This document shows positions 57,071 to 64,000 of a DNA stretch of 64,000 nt, one piece after another. Under the pieces are notes generated by a model, which ran no database searches, had not been told where the DNA came from, and saw only the letters and a program-made list of their open reading frames with translations. Source of the stretch: Kalaharituber pfeilii (Eukaryota; Ascomycota; Pezizomycetes; Pezizales; Pezizaceae); contig WHUZ01000010.1 in assembly GCA_015179045.1 (NCBI GenBank), positions 1,240,001 through 1,304,000 of the forward strand, written 5' to 3'. Within the stretch, counting starts at the first letter, position 1. The number at the start of each line of letters is the position of its first letter. Both the position numbers and the translations under genes were made by a program.

Positions 57071-57857
57071 TTAACTCAACTTTTGTAAGAAACCTTGAGC
57101 AATTAATCTTTCTACATCGCCTTGCCTCACGAAGAATTGACTGTTTTTGGTCAGATTTATGGCCCTATTGGCATAGGTCAGTATAGATTTCGACGTCCGA
57201 AAAGGTGTAATACGAACCCATATTCTGTTTGGATCTCCCCAGCATCTTTTAATACCCTGACATCAATAAATAAATCGCGTGGTGGATCCAAGCTCCCCGT
57301 TAGGTCAATATCTGTCCATTGTCCCTTATAAGCCGCCAGCAAATCGCTGTATTGCCTAGCATATTCTTCTTCCTCTGGGCTCAACGAACTAATGTTTCCG
57401 CCATCGGCTGCCCCTAACACACCGCTGTTCTCTTCACCTGAGGCCCCTTCCGCTTTACTAGCCGCTTGTACATGCTCAAGTACGTCGCTCCCACTCCAGC
57501 ACATTTCCTCTATCTTCTCGGCTCTCACTTTGTGGTAAGCTAATAAACAACGCTTGTTCCTCCTCATGCATAAGTGGTGTGCAAGTAGTGTTGTAGCTAT
57601 CGCTGGGTCCTGCGAAGGGTCGAAGTGTCCGTCGAAAGGCTCAAGAATGTCCGTTACATCACGATCCAGATCGCGGACCTCACGTGTTATCTCCCGAACA
57701 AGCTCAGTCTGATAAGGTGGAAGATGGGCAAGTGACTGTGTTCGTTTAGCATGCTGGACCTTCCATGGATTCCTCCAAGTTAGTACAGGAACATTAAAGA
57801 GGTTAAGGCATTGACGAGGTGGGACTTTACCAGCTTAAGACAGAGATCACCGTACAT
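57071..57857 (-). CDS. PSF1: GINS complex subunit Psf1
   Basis: Exons 57831-57857, 57218-57759 and 57071-57164 encode 220 residues. Psf1 is one of four GINS subunits; GINS joins Cdc45 and Mcm2-7 as the replicative helicase. Typical blocks are MYGDLCLKLVQHAKRTQSLA, HLPPYQTELVREITREVRDL, CMRRNKRCLLAYHKVRAEKI and SPEEEEYARQYSDLLAAYKG. The C-terminal domain has PPRDLFIDVRVLKDAGEIQT, then INLTKNSQFFVRQGDVERLI across the last intron. The first exon is only nine codons. The start is 484 bp from the divergent VPS20 start. Confidence 0.94.
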
Positions 57858-58341
57858 TGCTTCATGTATGGGGAGGCGCGGGGAAAAGGTGCGGGATTGA
57901 AGTGAGGTTGTGAGGTGTCACTTCAAGCGCACGTGACGCTACAGCTGCATTCCCTTAAAGCTTGAGCTTGTAACGTACTTAATGACTTCACGTATCGGAA
58001 ACAACCAGCAACCCTTATTAGAAAATACTAGGATTGGTACCTTAAGGCCTTCAGCTAAAAGTAGAGTGCCGCGAGCATCTCACATTTACCGCTGAATTCT
58101 TCCGTCTTGCCAGCAATCTGGAGCTGTCAATCACCTGGACTGCCAGAACAAGCTAAAGCCAAGCCTGAAGCCTTGTTGCGAAGCTTTGATAAACTGACTG
58201 GCGTCTCGACTTCATGCAGAATCCTCAAACCTGGCCATGAGCACACTCACGCAACATCGACTTACAACTCTTCTCACTCGGCTGCACTCTATCAAATAAT
58301 TCAGAACGCTCGTTTGGCTCATTAAGTACCACTTTACGAAG
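57858..58341. promoter_or_regulatory. Bidirectional promoter region PSF1 / VPS20
   Basis: 484 bp between divergent start codons, so it carries both promoters. I recognise no specific factor site with confidence. GTGACGTC/MCB-like sites were not found; CACGTGACGC at about 57929-57938 is a possible E-box (CACGTG). Confidence 0.5.
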
Positions 58342-59176
58342 ATGGGCAACTCTTCCAGCAAGCAGATCACTTCTCATGACCGGTATTACTCCTGTTCGAG
58401 GGTTGAACCCCCCTCCACCTTCCGCTGACGCAGAGTCTTACTCCCGGAGATAGAGCGATTCTAGATATGAAACTCCAACGTGACAAAATCAAGCAATATC
58501 AAAAACGGATACAGGCTGTACTGGATCGCGAACACGAGATTGCGAAAGAATGCCTGCGAAAAGGTGACAAGGCCCGCGCTCGGCTTGCGCTGCGGCGCAA
58601 AAAGTATCAGGAGCAGCTCTTGGAGAAGGCTGACAAACAGCTCGAAATCCTGGAGGAGCTGGTTTGTCTCACTGGATATATACGCAATAAAATAAGCTGA
58701 TGCCTAATTTTTCCTATTATTGATACGACTTCTAGACCGCAACTGTTGAATTCTCCCTCATGGAGAGAGATGTCTTTTACGGACTTCAACAAGGAAATGC
58801 AGCACTAAAGGAAATACATAAAGAAATGTCGCTGGAGGCAGTGGAAAAGCTTATGGATGAAACTGCGGAGGGAATCGCATATCAGCGAGTATGGCTCTCC
58901 AAATGACCACAAAATCTTCGGTATTAATTAACACCTGTTGCACAGGAAATCGATGCTCTTCTTGGTAGCTGCCTCACAAACGACGACGAAGATGAAGTGG
59001 AAGATGAACTAGCCGCCATGGAAGCAGAACAACTCCCTGCTCCTCCAACCACAGACCCTGCACAGAAAGCGGAAACAGTGGAGGAGATCAAGGCCAGACG
59101 AGCCAAAGAGAGGACAGAGGCCAGGAAGAAACAATTAGAAGAAGCGCGGTCTAGTCGGCAAATGATACCAGCATAG
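58342..59176 (+). CDS. VPS20: ESCRT-III subunit VPS20 (CHMP6)
   Basis: Exons 58342-58382, 58454-58661, 58736-58888 and 58946-59176 encode 210 residues. Vps20 nucleates ESCRT-III polymers at endosomes for multivesicular body sorting. MGNSSSKQITSHDRAILD has the Gly2/Ser motif for N-myristoylation. The core helices follow (MKLQRDKIKQYQKRIQAVLD; LALRRKKYQEQLLEKADKQL; LMERDVFYGLQQGNAALKEI; MSLEAVEKLMDETAEGIAYQ), and the C-terminus is acidic then Lys/Arg/Glu-rich. Length and order agree with the family. Confidence 0.95.
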
Positions 59177-59587
59177 GATAGCCACGTCATGCTATCATTG
59201 AATGTGTAATGTGTACCATATATCTGTGTACAATGCATGCGGGTCGGTTGGTGTTCATTGGCGTTTTGCTTCGTTCTCCAGCACTTCTTCAAGTACCATT
59301 GTGTTGATATGGTGTACGGAATTTTCCGATTATAGGGTTGTTCCTTCCTTTTTCTTAAACGGCCCAGTTTTATGTTATTTTAGAGAGACCATTATGATCT
59401 CCTAGATGCTGATGCTGAAACCGGCCTCTGAGAGCATGCAAAAGGGATAGAAAAGCATGTTAGACATGCATTGTCAGACACCTATATACATGATCTGCTC
59501 ACAAGAATTAGAAAGATCCCATGAACGAGATAGATATGACCTTGTAACGATTAACCCACTACTACTCAAACAGAGCTGCGCACAGCT
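59177..59587. other. Convergent intergenic spacer VPS20 / mitochondrial carrier
   Basis: 411 bp of 3'-UTR-like DNA. No gene is present. Confidence 0.4.
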
Positions 59588-61125
59588 TTATAGATCCTCC
59601 ACCTCCCGTTTCATAATTTCGTAAGTACTGAAGAACACTGCGTTCACCAATGCAGAACGTGTCATGGATACACCAAGTCCTGAATACCTAAATAAGCAGT
59701 TAGGTTTTTCAACTCGAAAATTTGCCTCGCGATAGAAACCCTACATTCTCCGAGAAAATCTGAAAGGTCGCTTCGGGAGGACCGTCCCAGGGCGGTGGGT
59801 CAAAACATCGCGTTGGTATATGGATTTATATGAGTCCACTGGGTATATCTTCAAGCAATTAGCTACGCTGAGAGCGCAGTGAGACGTGAAGAGATCCAAC
59901 TGCGTACCATCATCCAACTTAGCAGCCCACAAAGGCCCCCAGCGGCAGCGATCCCAAACGTTCCTGCATTTGTTGAGCTTAGGAGTTGTTTCGCCGTTTC
60001 ATAAATCTAAATATTATTAGTAGAATATTTCCTCACGCACTTCAGTTCCATACTCACTGTGAAATAAATCGAGGTTCCAAGTGTATCACGCGCTATGGAA
60101 AATGTCAGGGCAAATATCCAAGTTTCAGAAGATAGAATTACTACCGAAATGTAAATGAAACCCAGAATAGAGTCCAATGAAGCCCCTAGTTTTGATAATA
60201 TGACGAGCCGCCTGACCTGGCCCTTTTCCTTCATATTGTACTCGATTGAGCTTTGGATCCTCAAGGCTCGTAGGTGTTGCTCGAGCCATCAAAATTTCGA
60301 TTTGTGCACACAATTTTGTGAATTCAAACGGGCCTAAATGTTGAGACATTAATAATTTAAGAAGATCTAGTGAATGAATGTTGCCTTCTCACAAGCTATT
60401 GCTGTAATTGCTGCTCCAGCAGTAGCTCCACTCAATGCCCACCGAAATGCATCCCCAAGTTTTGGTATTTTCCCAGAATTAGCGTCGCTAGTTGAGGAAA
60501 TTGCGTGCGGACCAAACATTCTTTGTATTGCGTCTCCGTAGAAGCCTTTCGAGTTTGTGTAAATTGAAAAGCTGACTGTTCTCACCAGTGTCACGGATGC
60601 TAATGGTGCCAGACTACCTGAATTGTGTGTCAGCCTCGAAGAGGGTCTTTATACGTCATGATTATGGGGAATTTTACCCCTCCAAAACCCTTTCATGCCC
60701 TCGGTCTGGTATGTTTGATGCACACAATCCAAAAAAGAGCGGAATTTGTAACTGCAACACCGATATAGTAAGTTAATTGCCCTAAATCTTATAATGCGCT
60801 GTCCTGGGCATCGTACGCTTGCATCCTTGTCTTGACAGAGTCTAGGGGAAACTGTCATAGTAAACTCTATAAGCAACTGCAATTGCATTGTATTCTTAAA
60901 TAGACGGGTAATTTGACATACAGTGACGAATGTAGAGAGGCAACTGCTTGTTGAGGCACAGACCTCCGTTTTGTACCGCTTGATGAATGCATCGTTGCTG
61001 ATCCTAAACGTCGGGGCAGTCGACGGAGGATTCGGCGACTGGCTCTGAGAAGGAGACGGTGAGATAAAGGCTGGCGCTGTTACAGTACCATCCGTTTGTG
61101 TGGTCGTATCTTTCGGCTCTGACAT
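59588..61125 (-). CDS. Mitochondrial carrier family (SLC25) protein, substrate unknown
   Basis: Nine exons on the minus strand: 60922-61125, 60817-60851, 60678-60751, 60393-60617, 60145-60333, 60058-60092, 59908-60006, 59745-59848, 59588-59687; 354 residues. It should be an inner mitochondrial membrane carrier. All three repeats carry the signature on their first helix: FPLDSVKTRMQ, CPFEFTKLCAQ and YPVDSYKSIYQ. Other carrier blocks are TEGMKGFWRG, TRGFIGLYSGFHLHFARDTL and MYSGLGVSMTRSALVNAVFF. The N-terminal 45 residues are polar. Two exons are only 35 nt long. The substrate cannot be assigned from what I can see. Introns are short (51-70 nt mostly) and GT-AG. Confidence 0.92.
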
Positions 61126-62049
61126 TGCAAGTAGTGACGTTTTTAAACCTGCAAGTGGCTAGTGGCGATAGAGGAAATTCAAGACCACAGGTCAATAGTA
61201 GAATGTGCCTCAACCCCAAGCAATATCCGACCGTCCATTGAAGATCTTGGCCTGGCCCCTTGATACTTGATCCCGGATACACTGGGTGGGTCGCTTCAAA
61301 CGTGTGGATATTTCGGGGTTGGGGGGCCCCTCTTGCGGCCTTAGATTTGGTTTCGGGCTTGTAGGCTTGAGTTGCTCGTCACGATTGGCGGGACCAGATT
61401 ATTGGTTTTGAGGGGGCACGGGAGTCCCAAGGAACGCGGGGCAAGGATCTCTCGCCTCAAAAGCTTAGACCGGCAGCGCTGAATCTCGTGCAGATCGATA
61501 TGATATCGATTCACAGTATGGGCGAGGGGAGAGGGGTGCAGCGGGGGTCCGCGGGAAGCCTCATTGGAAGATAGGGCATCGGGCTGCAACCAGCGGTCAG
61601 AGGACAATTGAAAGCAACCGCAGCGCAGCCCACCCTGCCGGACGTGGAGTGGGAATTTGACGTAGCCGCGTGCGCACCGTACGCAGATCATGGCATGAAG
61701 ACAAAACATGGCGGGGCAGGCTACACCAACTGTAACTTTCAAGGTCAATACGTAATTGCACATTTGCCGATATCACCAGACTATCTGATATCGCAGGCCG
61801 ACGCTCACCAAATGTGCTAGCAGTCGTCTTGGAATCTCCATGTGCATACTTGTTATGCGCAAGCAGTACTACGTAGACTAACGTAGATGTTGGGTCGTAA
61901 GTAAGGCAGTGCAGTGCAAAACAAGTATGCATTGTTCTCGTGCCCAGGATCTGTATGCAGTATAGCTGCTTGACTGGCCGCCATGCATTTAACAAACGAC
62001 AAAGCAAAAGAAGAGAGGCGGCTTCAGACGCTTCCAAGGTCGCCGGGAA
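61126..62049. promoter_or_regulatory. Intergenic region upstream of the mitochondrial carrier gene
   Basis: About 920 bp with the carrier promoter. The frames at 61.34-62.04 kb show no domain. Confidence 0.35.
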
Positions 62050-62359
62050 ATGGCGGCTGGATCGACATTTTCTCCACCAACGAATCCACCCACCTCCTAC
62101 CTCAACGAAAGTGAAGCCGAGTACTTACATACCTCACACGTAAAACAACTCTACAGATGACAGCACCACCGCAACGGCCTACAAGGGCCAATCCTCGAAT
62201 GCCACCTTCATCAAGCGGCCCAAAGATGCACCCCTCCTCAAGGCAGCCCCTGAAAGCACCCGTCAACAACATCATCACCGTCTCCGACGGCTCCAAAGAC
62301 TCCAAGCAAATCGGCTTCTATTGCGTCGACAATTTCTGCACGGAGGGATTGCGGCTTGA
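62050..62359 (+). CDS. Possible small two-exon gene, 87 residues
   Basis: ATG 62050 opens MAAGSTFSPPTNPPTSYLNE. A 46-nt intron (62111-62156; donor GTGAAG, acceptor CTACAG) joins in phase to NDSTTATAYKGQSSNATFIK RPKDAP and on to TGA at 62357; exons 62050-62110 and 62157-62359. The first 60 residues look like protein, while the last 25 (His/Arg-rich) may be read in a wrong frame, so the real 3' end could lie after another intron. No family is recognised. Confidence 0.3.
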
Positions 62360-64000
62360 CAAAGACTGGGAAATCCCCTCAGTGTCAAAACCACCTTAAT
62401 ATTAACTTAAAGAATGCATCGCCGCCGTTACTGACGATAGGAGAAGGAGCTTCAATAACAGGCTAATGGTTATGCCACGGGCTTCAGAAGCCCAGGATGC
62501 TCCTGGTGCGCCCAGATGCCATCAGCGTCCTGATGTAAAAGGCCGTACACTGATCTTCATGAGGCCGGACATAAGCTTCCAACTCATACTGATGAAGTGT
62601 GTCTTAATTTGCCGCCTGATACCCATAATGCCATTGCAGGACAACCGAGTACCTGGATCTAACCTGCGTCGCTGGCCACCAGCGAAGTAAGTGTATTCTT
62701 TTAATCAATTACTCTTGATGATAGCGATAGCTGCCGTGGGTGAGGTGATAGGGGGTGACGAGGAAGATGCAGGCGGGAGACCTTTCCTCACAATACGGAA
62801 ATGATGTACTGAAGCACATGTCGACTTCTCCCTGGCTATATTAACGGATCAAGCACCAAGCAATTTACATGGAGCTCTCAGAATTCTTATTCTTATTAGC
62901 GCGATTGAGGGGAGATTTTCCACTCCACGCTTTTCTCCTACGTAATCCAATGCGGCATCCATATTCTGAAACACTTTGTACACATAAACTAGCAAGTTGC
63001 ATCCTTTGGCATGTTTAACATGCCATATGCATGTGCATCCTCCGCAAACAGATGGTACAGCAGAAACGACGCTATAGCTTTCCATAAGGGTATCTTGGTA
63101 TTGGGTCAGCTCCACTCTATGTTATTTCTCCAAGTGCTCACATCAAGTATGATTAGACCGTAATCTATTCAATGTAGCTATACAGCTTTGCCGTGGAGAG
63201 GTGCCTGTTAGTACTCAGTGTAGAACACCAATCGTGCGCCGCCTAAAGCTTCCCGGGCAAAAGATAGATATTCACTGCAAACTTTCTAGATATCAGATCA
63301 GTTCTGCTCTGAATATACACCTACCAAACTTGAACAGCCATGAGATGCTAGGTGTTATGCAATTGCCTCCACACACTGGTATTGCATTGTCTAATGCATT
63401 GTTACACCTGCAGTGGAGTCAGCCCGCCCTGATTCAGGGCCTTCCATCCCTCATCCTCAGCCTGTTGGTGAAAATCATTCCAACTCGTAACGATAGTCTT
63501 TTAACGGATCTTCAAGGTTTACCTTAAGAAGGCGGAGGGACCGGACAACGATGTGCATTTAACATTCTAAAAATTTGACCCGCCGTCTAGTCTCGTTGGT
63601 ATCAAACCGTCGTTGTCGCCTCCACAGCTTTGTCTCACTTAAAAAATGGTGTAACCAGACATGTGTCATGGCCATAACGGTGCGGCACTAGATACGCACC
63701 CAGATAAGAACGCCAACGACAAGGCACCAGCAGAAGCAAGCCACTGATCACCGATGAGATGAGTAGCAGAATTCGCTAAGGAATTAATGGAATAGGCAAC
63801 TACGTAGCGATCCTCGTATGGTGCCGCAATATCATTCGCTACCTGACAAGGTGACGGTTGATATTTAGTTGATCGTCCTCCGCTCAGCAACCACATTGAC
63901 TGGCCTGAGCGGCATCCGGTGGTGGGGTGAAGCCAGCATCTGCAGACTTCCTGCCTGCTCATGCAACCTGTTTTGAGTTGTCCATACTCTGTAATGGTGG
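62360..64000. other. Right-edge region without a supported gene
   Basis: Frames are short on both strands. A minus-strand stretch at about 63666-63850 (VANDIAAPYEDRYVVAYSI) has a weak resemblance to an MFS transporter loop and could be a relic or an exon of a gene beyond the window. Nothing else was recognised. Confidence 0.3.

Noticed and set aside
58380..58460. tRNA-like GGGTTGAACCCCCC near 58400
   Set aside because: It lies inside the first intron of VPS20 and no cloverleaf can be drawn around it.
63666..63962. Minus-strand stretch resembling an MFS transporter loop near the right edge
   Set aside because: The likeness is short, the expected Gly-rich motif is absent and no neighbouring membrane segments could be found.

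Overview
This window is nuclear DNA from a filamentous ascomycete (Pezizomycotina; an early-branching class such as Pezizomycetes is my guess, not shown). The reasons are: eukaryotic genes with many short introns (about 50-160 nt, GT..AG plus two GC..AG), Kozak-like starts, long AT- or CT-rich intergenic DNA with homopolymer and microsatellite tracts, and fungus-specific families (TCO89, CAF120, SUR7/PalI, IQW1). No bacterial operons, rRNA genes, clear tRNA genes or CRISPR arrays were seen.

Layout. 0-5 kb: a minus-strand gene with a mitochondrial-type presequence runs off the left edge; a 3 kb spacer follows, then TCO89 (TORC1). 5-12.6 kb: gene-poor DNA with a tandem duplication, a small triple zinc-finger gene and a TA-flanked inverted-repeat element. 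12.6-31 kb: a housekeeping block of CAF120 (CCR4-NOT), an F-box-like gene, VMA16 (V-ATPase c''), TOA2 (TFIIA gamma), TRM2 (tRNA m5U methyltransferase), RBL2/TBCA (tubulin chaperone), LRP1/RRP47 (exosome cofactor) and LSM8 (U6 snRNP). 31-41 kb: CDS1 (CDP-diacylglycerol synthase) surrounded by accessory DNA holding two coiled-coil genes with nonsense codons, dispersed repeats and a 1 kb array of about 57-bp units. 41-47 kb: RPB6 (RNA polymerase subunit) and IQW1/DCAF6-like WD40. 47-51 kb: degenerate accessory DNA with a RING-like relic and an HNH-nuclease gene carrying one in-frame stop, separated by copies of a short repeat. 51-61 kb: an MFS transporter, a DUF1772-like membrane protein, a SUR7/PalI protein, PSF1 (GINS), VPS20 (ESCRT-III) and an SLC25 mitochondrial carrier with nine exons. 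61-64 kb: mostly uninterpretable, with one possible small gene.

The housekeeping genes are unrelated in pathway and are arranged as ordinary convergent and divergent pairs; I see no biosynthetic cluster. All exon structures were rebuilt by hand from splice sites, reading phase and family resemblance; where exon sums are quoted they close on a whole number of codons. The most interesting signals are the two GC-AG introns with the same donor (one cuts the CDP-diacylglycerol synthase signature), the transition-type nonsense codons in the accessory genes, the satellite array, and short repeats that bound accessory modules.
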